Source of the DNA: Clostridia bacterium | GTDB taxonomy: Bacteria; Bacillota; Clostridia; CAKSNL01; HGM11501 | Assembly: GCA_900766735.1 (NCBI GenBank) | Contig: CAAFWO010000047.1 | Span: 1-48,947 of the forward strand | Direction: 5' to 3' | Length of the DNA: 48,947 bases | Shown: one piece after another, positions 16,450 to 25,570 of the stretch | Position numbering within the stretch: the stretch's first letter is position 1 | Layout of the letters: every line of letters starts with the position of its first letter | The notes under the pieces: generated by a model | The model's input: the letters and a program-made list of their open reading frames with translations, nothing else | The model's database searches: none | What the model was told of the DNA's origin: nothing | Program-made: the position numbers and the translations under genes

Positions 16450-17976
16450 ATGGCGAGAAGCACAAGCAAGCAATTTGTGGTCTCAGTAATATTTTCATTT
16501 ATGGCAGTTGCTGTAAATTATATTATTTCACTGATTTTAACACCGTATATTACCGAGAATATTGGAACAGAGGCATATGGGTTTGTTTCGCTGGCTAAGA
16601 CCTTTGCAAACTATGCTTCAATTTTTACGGTTGCGTTGAATTCCTTTTCCGCAAGATATATATCCATAGAATATCACAAGGGCAATTTTAAAAAAGCGAA
16701 AAACTACTATAATTCTGTTTTTTTTGCGGATCTAATTCTTTCAGGTGCGGTTTTTGCCGTAGCAACAATATTGATTGTCAATTTGGATCAGTTCTTGTCC
16801 ATTCCGACAGAATTAATCAGCGATGTGAAACTGTTGTTTCTTCTTGATACGCTGAACTTCTTGATTCTGTCCTGTAGTACAGTCTTTTTGACTGCCACAA
16901 CAATAAAGAATAGACTTGAGCTTAGCAGTCTGGCAAGAACGATTTCATATGTCGCAGAAGCGGCGGTGTTAATTCTTGCTTTTACTCTAATAGAACCACA
17001 TGTTTACTTTGTAGGCATGGGATTGATTGTATCATCTGCTGTTATTCTGGTTATAAATGTACTGATTACAAAAAAATATACACCGGATCTTAAGCTGGAA
17101 AAAGGATGTTTTTCTGTCGAAGCAGTAAAACAGCTTTTAAGCGCAGGAATCTGGAATTCGATAAATATCCTAGGTAATACCTTGAACACAGGGCTTGATT
17201 TGCTAATTACCAATATGATGCTTTCAGCACTTGCGGCTGGTCAATTGGCGATTGTTAAAACTATTTCAACGATTTTTTCGACTTTGTACCAGCTGGTCGC
17301 TAATGCATTTCAACCTGTTCAACTGAAATACTACGCAAATGGTGATAAAAATGCGCTAATCAAGTCTTTCAAGACAGCAATCAAATTAAATGGAATGATT
17401 TCAAACATTGCTTTTGCTGGTTTTTGCATATTTGGATCGGTGTATTATAAACTTTGGACACCGAGCCAGGATGTGACCGTCTTGCAAATGGTTTCGATTA
17501 TCACAATCATTGGTAGTGTGATTGAGGGCGCAGTTTACCCGCTTTATTATGGATATACATTGACAGTTAAAAATAAAATTCCATGCTATATTACAATACT
17601 TTCTGGTCTCTTAAACGTGACGGGAATGTATGTGCTTATTAAATATTTTGCCGCTGGCTTATATGCAGTAGTGTTGACGACTACATTCCTTACATGGATG
17701 GTCAACTTCGTGTTTAATCCGATGTACGTGTCGCATTGCCTTAGGATTAAGCTGACGACTTTCTACCCGACTCTGCTGAGACATATTGCAAGTAGTGCTA
17801 TTTTGTTGGCTGTTTTCAAAGGAATCAGCATCATCTATTACCCTTCTTCTTGGCTTGGACTAATTGTAGTTGCATTGTGTTGTGCGCTGATCGGAGCTGT
17901 TATTCATATGATAATCGTATTGAATAAAGATGAATGGTGTCTGCTTAAAAATAAGCTTTTAAATGGCAATCACTGA
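16450..17976 (+). CDS. Wzx-type polysaccharide flippase (MOP superfamily)
   Basis: About 508 residues with 12-14 hydrophobic segments, beginning STSKQFVVSVIFSFMAVAVN. The ITENIGTEAYGFVSLAKTFANYASIF segment is typical of the polysaccharide-transport (PST) branch. It would translocate undecaprenyl-linked repeat units across the membrane. ATG 16450 is chosen over an ATG at 16417 because AGAGGAG (16432-16438) precedes it and the MARS start fits the family; the upstream ATG lies inside the previous gene. It is the partner of the Wzy-like protein at 14431. Confidence 0.85.
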   Translation: MARSTSKQFVVSVIFSFMAVAVNYIISLILTPYITENIGTEAYGFVSLAKTFANYASIFTVALNSFSARYISIEYHKGNFKKAKNYYNSVFFADLILSGAVFAVATILIVNLDQFLSIPTELISDVKLLFLLDTLNFLILSCSTVFLTATTIKNRLELSSLARTISYVAEAAVLILAFTLIEPHVYFVGMGLIVSSAVILVINVLITKKYTPDLKLEKGCFSVEAVKQLLSAGIWNSINILGNTLNTGLDLLITNMMLSALAAGQLAIVKTISTIFSTLYQLVANAFQPVQLKYYANGDKNALIKSFKTAIKLNGMISNIAFAGFCIFGSVYYKLWTPSQDVTVLQMVSIITIIGSVIEGAVYPLYYGYTLTVKNKIPCYITILSGLLNVTGMYVLIKYFAAGLYAVVLTTTFLTWMVNFVFNPMYVSHCLRIKLTTFYPTLLRHIASSAILLAVFKGISIIYYPSSWLGLIVVALCCALIGAVIHMIIVLNKDEWCLLKNKLLNGNH

Positions 17977-18018
17977 AATCGTTCTACTGAATAAAGATAC
18001 TACTAGGGAGAGAAAACT

Positions 18019-19014
18019 ATGATTATCACGAAAACACCATTCCGGATGTCCTTCTTCGGTGGTGGCACCGATATGGAAAGCTTTTTTAGGGAGAATGGTG
18101 GTGCTGTCCTTTCCACTACCTTCGACAAATATTGCTATGTGAACGTTCGTCATTTGCCGCGGTTTTTTGATTATTCTACAGAGCTTTCCTACTCAAAGAC
18201 GGAACGTGTAACAAACATCGATGATATTCAGCATCCGGCGATTCGAAATGCGATGAAGATGCTTGATATGCATGAGATTCGTCTTACATATGAAGCCGAT
18301 CTTCCGGCTCGTTCTGGTCTTGGCACTTCTAGCTCTTTTGCGGTTGGAATGTTGAATGCATTCTATGCACTCAAGGGAAAATATGCTGATAAGAAAAAGT
18401 TGGCGGACGAAGCAATTTACCTTGAGCGAAACCTGTGTCAGGAGGCCGGTGGCTGGCAAGATCAGATTGCGGCTTCCTTTGGTGGTTTCAACCGCATCAA
18501 CTTCAATGCAGATGGCTACGAAGTACTGCCTGTTATCATTTCGCCGGAACGCAAAAAGCAGCTTAATAAGAATCTGATGATGTTCTTTACAGGCTTTACT
18601 CGTTTCTCCTCCGATGTGCAGAAAGCAAACGCTGTAGGTAAGCAGGATAAGACTGCTCAACTTAAGGAAATGCTTGCGCTCGTTGATGATGCGGAGCGTG
18701 TTTTGACCGACAAGAACACTGACCTCGATGATTTTGGCCGTATGCTTGATTATACATGGAAACTGAAGCGTCAGACCGGCGCAGCGGTATCCACTGATAG
18801 TATTGATGATTTGTACGCAAAAGGCATGGCTGCCGGCGCACTGGGCGGAAAACTGCTCGGTGCTGGTGGCGGCGGTTTCCTTGTGTTCTATGTGCAGCCG
18901 GATCGCCAGGATGCTATTCGTTGGGCAATGCGGAATCTGATGTATATTCCGTTTGAATTTGAAGACGGTGGAACGAGAGTTATCCATTATACACCGGAGA
19001 TTTACGTTCCCTGA
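18019..19014 (+). CDS. hddA: D-glycero-D-manno-heptose 7-phosphate kinase (HddA)
   Basis: A 331-residue GHMP-superfamily kinase. The N-terminal KTPFRMSFFGGGTDMESFF is the HddA form of motif 1. The ATP loop is DLPARSGLGTSSSFAVGM (about 95-112) and motif 3 is LGGKLLGAGGGGFLVFY (about 275-291). HddA phosphorylates the anomeric position of heptose 7-phosphate to give the alpha-1,7-bisphosphate. With the HddC-GmhB fusion and GmhA downstream it forms a complete GDP-heptose pathway. Codon use is slightly more GC-rich than in the flippase before it. GGAGAG precedes the ATG. Confidence 0.88.
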   Translation: MIITKTPFRMSFFGGGTDMESFFRENGGAVLSTTFDKYCYVNVRHLPRFFDYSTELSYSKTERVTNIDDIQHPAIRNAMKMLDMHEIRLTYEADLPARSGLGTSSSFAVGMLNAFYALKGKYADKKKLADEAIYLERNLCQEAGGWQDQIAASFGGFNRINFNADGYEVLPVIISPERKKQLNKNLMMFFTGFTRFSSDVQKANAVGKQDKTAQLKEMLALVDDAERVLTDKNTDLDDFGRMLDYTWKLKRQTGAAVSTDSIDDLYAKGMAAGALGGKLLGAGGGGFLVFYVQPDRQDAIRWAMRNLMYIPFEFEDGGTRVIHYTPEIYVP

Positions 19015-19040
19015 GCACGCAACTGTTTGGAGGGCTACTA

Positions 19041-19661
19041 ATGCGAAATATAATAAAGCGTTTTCTTGTGACATTGAATTTCTGGAGAGTTTTCCCCATT
19101 TGGCTGATGATTATTTGTTCGAGCAGTAAAACCAGAAAAGATATTCTTTTAGAAATTCGCTACTGGGAAAAATGCTTGAAAATGAGCGAAAAGTCGGATT
19201 TCTTCCTTTTGGGGCGCCTGTTGATTGAGTATCGAGAGTATCGAAACTTGATTCAACACAGACTGAGATGGCTGCCCAGTGGGGGGTACTTGAAATTTTT
19301 TACAGCTAAAGTTCTGTTTAGTCCGATGGAAACACTTTATCTGAGCACTAGAGAAATTGGAGTTCCAATCTATATTCAGCATGGATTCTCCACAGTAATT
19401 GCAGCAAAAGAGGTTGGAAGCTACTGTTGGATAAATCAACAGGTGACAATAGGATGGACTTTTGATGATGAGCCTCCGAGGATTGGTAATGGGGTTAGAA
19501 TTACCGCAGGAGCAAAAGTTCTAGGTAAAATTAAGATTGGTGACAATGCAATTGTAGGAGCAAATGCTGTTGTTGTAAAGAGTGTTGATGACAATAGTAT
19601 AGTCGGAGGTGTTCCGGCGAAAAAAATTGGAATCAACGAGGAACACAAATTATATATTTAA
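19041..19661 (+). CDS. Serine acetyltransferase-like hexapeptide acyltransferase
   Basis: A 206-residue protein with an N-terminal helical region and a C-terminal left-handed beta-helix. Hexapeptide repeats include EVGSYCWINQQVTIGW, IGNGVRITAGAKVLGKIKIG and DNAIVGANAVVVKSV; the domain ends in GVPAKKIG. The fold is that of CysE/WcaB-like acetyltransferases. In this position, inside heptose and flippase genes, it more likely acetylates a sugar than serine. GGAGGG lies 8 nt before the ATG. It sits between hddA and the hddC fusion gene in the same direction. Confidence 0.7.
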   Translation: MRNIIKRFLVTLNFWRVFPIWLMIICSSSKTRKDILLEIRYWEKCLKMSEKSDFFLLGRLLIEYREYRNLIQHRLRWLPSGGYLKFFTAKVLFSPMETLYLSTREIGVPIYIQHGFSTVIAAKEVGSYCWINQQVTIGWTFDDEPPRIGNGVRITAGAKVLGKIKIGDNAIVGANAVVVKSVDDNSIVGGVPAKKIGINEEHKLYI

Positions 19662-19724
19662 AAGATAATAGTCGATAACGGATAGATTGATTAGAACCAT
19701 GTGAAATGTCGAGGTGTTAGGCAG

Positions 19725-21053
19725 TTGAAAACAGTAATAATGGCAGGCGGCAGGGGCACCCGGATTTCCTCTGTTGCCAGTGATATCCCCAAGCCGATGA
19801 TAAAAATCGAAGGAAAGCCCGTTCTGGAACATGAGCTGGAGTGTCTGCGTGACCAAGGATTCACAGACATTATTTTGACCGTCTCTCATCTCGGCAACAT
19901 CATCATGGACTATTTCGGAGATGGTTCAGGCGTATCTCCGGCAACAGGAAAACCCTTCGGTGTTCATATTGAATACTATTTTGAGAAGGAGCCGCTGGGT
20001 AATGCCGGTGCGCTTTTCAAAATCAAGGATAAGTTGGATTCGGATTTTCTGTTGCTGAATGCCGATGCTGTGTTCGATGTGGATTTCAACCGGTTCGTAG
20101 CCTTTCATAAACAGCATGGCGGTTTGGTTACTCTTTTCACACACCCGAATAGCCATCCCTACGATAGCGGACTCATTATTGCTGATAAAAATGGGGCTGT
20201 TGAGCAATGGTTGGCTAAGGAAGATGAACGGCCGGAACACTATCGTAATCGTGTCAATGCAGGGCTTCATGTTATCAATCCGAGCATTTTAGATCATTCG
20301 GGAATTGATACGGACAAGGTTGGTGCGATGGGAGAGAACGGAAAACCCATCAAGGTTGACCTGGATCGGCAGCTTCTTAAGCCGTTGGCCGGAACCGGAA
20401 AGATGTTCTGCTACGATAGTCCTGAATATGTGAAGGATATGGGGACGCCCGAACGCTATTACTCTGTATGCGAGGATTACAAGACTGGTCGCGTTTCCGG
20501 TAAGAATCTGAAGAACAAGCAGAAAGCTGTGTTCCTTGATCGGGACGGCACTATCAATAAATATGTGGGGTTCCTTCGTAACATAGACGAGTTTGAACTG
20601 ATAGACGGCGCTGCAGATGCAATCAAAAAAATCAATGCTTCCGGTTATTTGGCAATTGTTGTTACGAATCAGCCTGTGATTGCCCGTGGGGAAGTGTCCT
20701 TTGAAGAACTCGAAGAGATTCACAACAAAATGGAGACACTTCTAGGCAAAGAAGGCGCATATCTGGATGCCATCTATTTCTGCCCACACCATCCGCATAA
20801 GGGATATGAAGGGGAGCGCCCGGAATTGAAATTTGATTGCGACTGCCGCAAGCCAAAACCCGGAATGTTGTTGAGGGCGGCGAAGGACTTCAACATTGAT
20901 TTATCGCAGTCTTGGATGGTTGGTGACGGGGAGAATGATATTAAAGCAGGCCAAAATTCTGGTTGCCGGACTGCACTGATCGGAAATGAAAGCTATGGTC
21001 AAGCAGTGACAGTAGCGTCTCTGAATGACTTTGCAGAGCGATATTTGAAATAA
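19725..21053 (+). CDS. hddC-gmhB: Bifunctional HddC guanylyltransferase - GmhB phosphatase
   Basis: About 442 residues joining two enzymes. Residues 1-230 form a sugar-phosphate nucleotidyltransferase (MAGGRGTRISS, IPKPMIKIEGKP), the HddC step making GDP-heptose from heptose 1-phosphate. From about 265 on is a HAD phosphatase: FLDRDGTIN carries the nucleophile Asp, and the GmhB zinc loop shows CPHHPH...CDCRKPKPG, then MVGDGENDI. GmhB removes the 7-phosphate from heptose 1,7-bisphosphate. The start is inferred as TTG 19725, directly before KTVIMAGG and close to GAGG; the in-frame GTG at 19701 has no spacing support. The fusion joins two consecutive pathway steps. Confidence 0.85.
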   Translation: MKTVIMAGGRGTRISSVASDIPKPMIKIEGKPVLEHELECLRDQGFTDIILTVSHLGNIIMDYFGDGSGVSPATGKPFGVHIEYYFEKEPLGNAGALFKIKDKLDSDFLLLNADAVFDVDFNRFVAFHKQHGGLVTLFTHPNSHPYDSGLIIADKNGAVEQWLAKEDERPEHYRNRVNAGLHVINPSILDHSGIDTDKVGAMGENGKPIKVDLDRQLLKPLAGTGKMFCYDSPEYVKDMGTPERYYSVCEDYKTGRVSGKNLKNKQKAVFLDRDGTINKYVGFLRNIDEFELIDGAADAIKKINASGYLAIVVTNQPVIARGEVSFEELEEIHNKMETLLGKEGAYLDAIYFCPHHPHKGYEGERPELKFDCDCRKPKPGMLLRAAKDFNIDLSQSWMVGDGENDIKAGQNSGCRTALIGNESYGQAVTVASLNDFAERYLK

Positions 21054-21061
21054 GAAGAGGT

Positions 21062-21721
21062 ATGAAAATGAGAGAATTGGAAAATCGACTTATGAAGCAC
21101 ATCGAACTGTTGGTAGAGCGATACCCTTCTCTGAAATTAGCGAAAGAGGACATTATTGCATCTTATCTTCTGATGGAAGAGTGTTACGAAAATGGAGGGA
21201 AGTTGCTTGTGGCCGGCAATGGCGGCTCTGCAGCAGACGCTGAACACATTGTTGGAGAACTGATGAAGGGCTTCAAAATGCCTCGCAAGCCGGGAAACGA
21301 TTTTGCGGAAAAGCTTGTGGCCGAGAATCGCGAGCTTGGCTCTATTCTTGCTGAAAACTTACAGGGAACGCTTCCCGCAATTGCGTTGGATGGGCATCCT
21401 GCATTGTCAACAGCATATATGAACGATTGTGAGCCGCTGCTTTGCTTTGCACAGCAGGTCAATGGATATGGAAAGGCGGGAGATGTGTTCCTTGGCATTT
21501 CGACCAGCGGCAACAGCAAGAATGTTTTGTTTGCGGCGACAACCGCACACGCTAAGGGAATGAAGGTCATTGGACTGACGGGAGCAAAGGATAGTAAACT
21601 GAAGGATATGAGCGATGTGTGCATCAAGGTTCCGCAGACAGAGACTTATATGATTCAGGAACTGCATCTGCCCATTTATCACTGTCTGTGCTTGATGCTG
21701 GAAGATAAGTTCTTTGCATAA
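21062..21721 (+). CDS. gmhA: Sedoheptulose 7-phosphate isomerase (GmhA)
   Basis: A 219-residue SIS-fold isomerase that converts sedoheptulose 7-phosphate to D-glycero-D-manno-heptose 7-phosphate, the first step of the heptose pathway. Signatures: VAGNGGSAADAEHIVGELMKGF (about 49-70), FLGISTSGNSKNV with the phosphate-binding Ser/Thr cluster, and the C-terminal catalytic helix HLPIYHCLCLMLED. AAGAGG at 21055-21060 spaces best to the second ATG (21068), so the true protein may be 217 residues. A partial degraded copy of this gene lies near 28.35-28.45 kb. Confidence 0.9.
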   Translation: MKMRELENRLMKHIELLVERYPSLKLAKEDIIASYLLMEECYENGGKLLVAGNGGSAADAEHIVGELMKGFKMPRKPGNDFAEKLVAENRELGSILAENLQGTLPAIALDGHPALSTAYMNDCEPLLCFAQQVNGYGKAGDVFLGISTSGNSKNVLFAATTAHAKGMKVIGLTGAKDSKLKDMSDVCIKVPQTETYMIQELHLPIYHCLCLMLEDKFFA

Positions 21722-21739
21722 TTTATGAATGATAAGTAA

Positions 21740-21800
21740 TGCAGTTGATTACGACACCCAAATATGTGGGTGCTGATGTGGACTGATATTACAGGATGAT
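21740..21800 (+). repeat. Intergenic hairpin element D (weak relative of A-C)
   Basis: Just after gmhA, CACCC (21755-21759) pairs with GGGTG (21768-21772) and the region continues into ATATTACAGGATGAT. It resembles element A (ACCC...ggtg, then ATACCCTTACAGGACGA) but lacks the inner CCTCTACGTGG hairpin. The relationship is tentative. Confidence 0.35.
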
Positions 21801-21834
21801 ATAGTCTATGTGTGTACCTGTTATCAGGAATATA

Positions 21835-23268
21835 ATGAAAAAACAAGCGTCTCAGAAATTGAAAATGAATGTAAATCAGAGAAAATCTTTGGGCTTACTT
21901 GCTGTATTTGCATTGATTTCCATTCTAGTACTGATGCCGACTGAATCTGTCAGCCACGATATGGGCTGCGTTGCCTCGGAGTTGATGATAAAGAAAACCA
22001 TAGGAGGAAATGTAAATAGTGCAAGCTATGTGAACTCTTATGGTGAAGTTACTAAAGCCATTGACATTGGGTATGCAACAGTGCAAAGAGCGTATGATGA
22101 GAATGGAAATATAACACAGGAGTATTTTCTTGATGAGTTAGGAAATCCGGTAGAAGGGCATGATGGTTACTACGGTATTGCGTATAGCTATATGGACAAT
22201 AAAGTAGTAATTACCTATCTCGGCGCAGATAGGCAACCGATGATGCTGAAAAAAGGATATTCAACAATTATTAGAACGCTGGATGACGGCAAACCTATAG
22301 ATGATTATTATTATAATTTAGAAATGCAGAAAGTGTGCTGCTCTAGTGGGTACTATGGTGTTCACCGGGAGTACAATAAGACTGGAAAGGACTATAGTAT
22401 AACTTGTATTGATGCAGATTCAAAGCCAATCTGCGGAGTATATGGATACGCCACAATAAAATATCAATGTGATTCAGATGGGCGGATAATTAAAGAGCAA
22501 TACTACGATGAAAATGGGGACGCTGCGAAGTCTATCCTTGGCCAATATGGAGAACATTATCAACGAGATAAACAGAATAGAATATGCGAAATCACCTACC
22601 TAGGAACAGATGGAAAACCTAATCCAACAAATGCTGGTTACACGATTTTGAAGCGTACCTACCATCGAGATGGTACGCCTGATACTGACATGTATTTTGA
22701 TGAAGCGGGAAATCCGATAGCTCTGTCTAAGGGACAGTATGGAATAAGAAGTGATGGAAAGAAGACCACTTTACTTGGTAAAGACGGGCATGCCATGCTT
22801 TGTCTGGACAATTTTCTGAACTCCTTTCCGTATATGGTCGTGATTTTTGGATGTGGTGTTTGTATATTTCTTATAATTCTGCCCAAGAAGATGAGTTTGC
22901 TACTTATGGCGTCTTATATATGCTTCATTATCTATGAAACATTACTATTTCGAGAAAGCGTAACAATAAAGACAAATTTTGTTCTGTTTTCTTATGCGAA
23001 ACTTTTTTGGACAGAGCAGTACATACGGGAGGGGGTTATCAACAATATTTGGCTCTTTATACCGTTTGGAACGGGTTTGTATAGGTTCCTTCGGGAAAAA
23101 TGGATGTTACTTATCCCGTTTATGATGTCTGTAATGATTGAGGCGACCCAATATGTTACAGGACTTGGTGTTGCAGAGTTTGATGATGTTTTCGGGAATA
23201 CGATAGGCGGTTGGATTGGAATGTTGATTGCATATACCGCATTGAATTCTAGAAATGAAAATGTTTAG
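21835..23268 (+). CDS. VanZ-like membrane protein with extracellular YD-like repeats (copy 1)
   Basis: About 477 residues: an N-terminal membrane segment (SLGLLAVFALISILVLM), then about seven imperfect repeats of roughly 40 residues. These are rich in GYA/GYY, Y.DENGN and LGxxGxP turns, e.g. YDENGNITQEYFLDELGNPV. A C-terminal VanZ-type domain follows with four hydrophobic helices (NNIWLFIPFGTGLYRF, MIEATQYVTGLG, DDVFGNTIGGWIG). ATG 21835 is preferred: TCAGGAATATA precedes it, whereas ATG 21808 lacks spacing. A GC-rich paralog of the same architecture lies at 29888-31300. VanZ domains are linked to envelope or lipid-carrier processes; the precise role is unknown. Confidence 0.6.
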   Translation: MKKQASQKLKMNVNQRKSLGLLAVFALISILVLMPTESVSHDMGCVASELMIKKTIGGNVNSASYVNSYGEVTKAIDIGYATVQRAYDENGNITQEYFLDELGNPVEGHDGYYGIAYSYMDNKVVITYLGADRQPMMLKKGYSTIIRTLDDGKPIDDYYYNLEMQKVCCSSGYYGVHREYNKTGKDYSITCIDADSKPICGVYGYATIKYQCDSDGRIIKEQYYDENGDAAKSILGQYGEHYQRDKQNRICEITYLGTDGKPNPTNAGYTILKRTYHRDGTPDTDMYFDEAGNPIALSKGQYGIRSDGKKTTLLGKDGHAMLCLDNFLNSFPYMVVIFGCGVCIFLIILPKKMSLLLMASYICFIIYETLLFRESVTIKTNFVLFSYAKLFWTEQYIREGVINNIWLFIPFGTGLYRFLREKWMLLIPFMMSVMIEATQYVTGLGVAEFDDVFGNTIGGWIGMLIAYTALNSRNENV

Positions 23269-23281
23269 TACGGCAATTAAA

Positions 23282-23365
23282 CATGACCATGCTACGCCAC
23301 CCAGACATGCTGCCTCTACGTGGCTGTGAGGTGACGCAATACCCTTACAGGACGAGACTGGGAGG
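23282..23365 (+). repeat. Intergenic structured element A
   Basis: Starts 14 nt after the VanZ-like gene. It holds the 18-mer ATGCTGCCTCTACGTGGC (23307-23324), identical in element B. The inner hairpin is GCC-TCTACGT-GGC. The outer helix is imperfect: CACC (23298-23301) pairs with GGTG (23330-23333). Located between the VanZ-like and first HEPN-like genes. Confidence 0.6.
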
Positions 23366-23469
23366 ATATCAATGATGTTGTATTTAATACAGCAGGAGCT
23401 TTTTAGGAAGTTGGATTGCTCAAAAGCCCATACAGAACGGATAGAAATAATATTTGAAGAGGGGAAATT

Positions 23470-23985
23470 ATGGAAAAGAGAATCCAGGAAGCACGAAACT
23501 GCATAGATAATGGCTTATATGAGGCGGCTTTGGCATTGGCGCTAACACTTCCAGATATTTGTGGACAGGTTGAATATCCTGCGCTAAAGAAGGTTGGGGA
23601 GAGATATACAAAGTGGATCGATGATTTTGTGGATTCTAAAGTCTTATATGACCAGTTCTTTGATGAGGTTGATGATTTTAAGCACCTAGAATCACAGGAT
23701 ATTTATAAATTGCGCTGTGCTTTTTTACATAGTGGAGACCAAGATATTTCGAACGATACAATTGATTGTTTCAACTTGGTTAGACCGGATGGACTAGGTG
23801 CTGTGGAAGGTAAAGCATCCTTTGGATATAAGTACGGAATTGAAAATCAGCCAGATGGTTCAGTGAAGAACACAGCCCAAATTGATATCAAATATCTAAC
23901 AGAAATGATTTGTGATGCCGCAGAAGAATACTATAAGACCAAAAGCCCAAGCGACTTTGATGAGCATACATTCGAGTTAGTGTAA
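23470..23985 (+). CDS. HEPN-like all-alpha protein (putative)
   Basis: A 171-residue protein not assigned to a named family. The N-terminal 85 residues are helical (EARNCIDNGLYEAALALALTLPDICG). The next segment, YKLRCAFLHSGD (about 80-91), contains R-x4-H followed by SG, as in HEPN and Abi-like RNases where Arg and His form the active site. The C-terminal part is more variable and acidic. AGAGGGGAAATT precedes the ATG. It is bounded by structured elements A (upstream) and B (downstream) and has no evident link to glycan synthesis. A toxin or defence role is possible; catalytic activity is an inference from the motif only. Confidence 0.45.
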   Translation: MEKRIQEARNCIDNGLYEAALALALTLPDICGQVEYPALKKVGERYTKWIDDFVDSKVLYDQFFDEVDDFKHLESQDIYKLRCAFLHSGDQDISNDTIDCFNLVRPDGLGAVEGKASFGYKYGIENQPDGSVKNTAQIDIKYLTEMICDAAEEYYKTKSPSDFDEHTFELV

Positions 23986-23989
23986 GAAC

Positions 23990-24075
23990 TTGGCCATGCA
24001 GTAGCATGGCTGCGCCATCCTAATATGCTGCCTCTACGTGGCGGATGGCAGGCAACGGATTATAATCCGGCTAAA
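23990..24075 (+). repeat. Intergenic structured element B
   Basis: Begins 5 nt after the first HEPN-like gene. A perfect 7-bp hairpin GCCATGC-agta-GCATGGC (23993-24010) is followed by an outer helix GCCATCC/GGATGGC (24014-24020 with 24043-24049). This encloses the inner GCC-TCTACGT-GGC hairpin within ATGCTGCCTCTACGTGGC (24025-24042). GGCAGGCAAC follows, as in element C. Arm sequences differ between copies while pairing is kept. Confidence 0.65.
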
Positions 24076-24118
24076 GCATATATTCGTTAATTCACTCTTT
24101 GGATGAGGAAAAACTATA

Positions 24119-25504
24119 ATGGGAAAGTATTTTGGAACTGATGGCTTCCGTGGTGAAGCCGGGATCACGCTGACCGCTGACCACGCCTACAAGGTTGGTC
24201 GTTTTCTGGGCTGGTACTACAACGCACTGCGTGAGCGTAACGGCGACAGTGAGTCCGCCCGTATTGTAATCGGCAAGGACACTCGCCGTAGTTCCTATAT
24301 ATTCGAATACAGTCTGGTCGCTGGCCTGACCGCCTCCGGCGCAGATGCCTACCTGCTGCACGTCACAACTACGCCGTCTGTGGCTTACATCGCCCGAGTA
24401 GACGACTTCGACTGCGGCATCATGATTTCTGCCAGCCATAATCCCTACTACGATAACGGCATCAAGCTGATCGACTGCTACGGCGAAAAGATGCCGGAAG
24501 AAATCTTGTTGTTAGTCGAGGATTACATTGACGGAAAGCTCCATGTGTTCGACAAGGATTGGTCTGAGTTGCCATTTGCTCATCGTGAGCACATTGGCTG
24601 CACTGTGGACTATGTGTCCGGCCGCAACCGCTACATGGGCTACCTGATCAGCCTCGGTATCTACTCCTTCAAGGGTGTCAAGGTTGGTCTGGACTGCGCC
24701 AACGGCAGTTCCTGGAACATCGCTAAGTCTGTGTTCGATGCGCTGGGTGCTGATACCTATGTCATCAATGCACAGCCCAACGGTCTGAACATCAACAACA
24801 ATGCTGGTTCTACCCACATTGAGGGGCTGCAGAAGTTCGTGGTTGAAAAGGGTCTGGACATCGGTTTTGCCTATGACGGCGATGCTGACCGTTGCCTGTG
24901 TGTGGATGAAAAGGGTAATGTTATCACTGGTGACCATATCCTGTACATCTACGGCTGCTACATGAAGGAGCGTGGCAAGCTGCTGACCAACACCGTCGTT
25001 ACCACGGTCATGTCCAACTTTGGCCTGTATAAGGCTTTTGATGAGAAGGGCATCGGCTACGCCAAGACTGCAGTGGGTGACAAGTACGTCTATGAGTATA
25101 TGGCTAAAAACGGCTGCCGTATCGGTGGCGAGCAGAGTGGTCATATCATCTTCTCCAAGTACGCCAGCACCGGTGATGGTATCCTGACCAGCTTGAAGAT
25201 GATGGAAGCTATGCTGGCGAAGAAGGTGCCCATGAGCAAGCTGGCTGAGCCTCTGAAAATCTACCCGCAGGTTCTGGAGAATGTCCGTGTGACCGACAAG
25301 AAAGCCGCACAGGATGACGAGGCAGTGCAGGCAGCAGTCAAGGGCGTAGCCGAGGCACTGGGCGACACCGGTCGCATTCTGGTCCGCGAGTCCGGCACGG
25401 AGCCTGTTGTCCGAGTTATGGTGGAAGCCCCCGACCACGATACCTGCCAGAAGTATGTGTCTCAGGTCGTGGAGACCATTAAGAGCAGAGGCTACGGAGT
25501 TTAA
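24119..25504 (+). CDS. Phosphohexomutase (GlmM/phosphomannomutase-like)
   Basis: A 461-residue alpha-D-phosphohexomutase. Visible are KYFGTDGFRGEAG at the start, phosphoserine loop GIMISASHNPYYDNG (Ser about 106), metal loop AYDGDADRCLCVD (about 251-263), sugar-binding GGEQSGH, and the C-terminal phosphate-binding RESGTEPVVRVMVE. It most resembles GlmM-type enzymes, interconverting hexosamine or hexose 6- and 1-phosphates; substrate choice between GlcN, Glc and Man is not certain. Its codon use is markedly more GC-rich and uniform than the AT-rich genes on both sides, suggesting a separate origin or high expression. GAGGAAAA precedes the ATG. Confidence 0.8.
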   Translation: MGKYFGTDGFRGEAGITLTADHAYKVGRFLGWYYNALRERNGDSESARIVIGKDTRRSSYIFEYSLVAGLTASGADAYLLHVTTTPSVAYIARVDDFDCGIMISASHNPYYDNGIKLIDCYGEKMPEEILLLVEDYIDGKLHVFDKDWSELPFAHREHIGCTVDYVSGRNRYMGYLISLGIYSFKGVKVGLDCANGSSWNIAKSVFDALGADTYVINAQPNGLNINNNAGSTHIEGLQKFVVEKGLDIGFAYDGDADRCLCVDEKGNVITGDHILYIYGCYMKERGKLLTNTVVTTVMSNFGLYKAFDEKGIGYAKTAVGDKYVYEYMAKNGCRIGGEQSGHIIFSKYASTGDGILTSLKMMEAMLAKKVPMSKLAEPLKIYPQVLENVRVTDKKAAQDDEAVQAAVKGVAEALGDTGRILVRESGTEPVVRVMVEAPDHDTCQKYVSQVVETIKSRGYGV

Positions 25505-25570
25505 TTCACAGAGCATCTCGGTGGTGTTCTCGCTTTCGGAACAGGAAACTTAGTCATCATCAAAGCCACT

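Noticed and set aside
18193..19074. Leftward 293-residue frame opposite hddA
   Set aside because: Antisense shadow of a well-conserved GHMP kinase; no start signals.
23282..24075. CRISPR-like direct repeats
   Set aside because: Copies are about 0.7-2 kb apart with genes in between, not regularly spaced; no cas genes.
24512..25516. Long leftward frame (334 residues) opposite the phosphohexomutase
   Set aside because: It mirrors the regular GC-rich codons of the mutase; no motif, while the + strand frame has all catalytic signatures.
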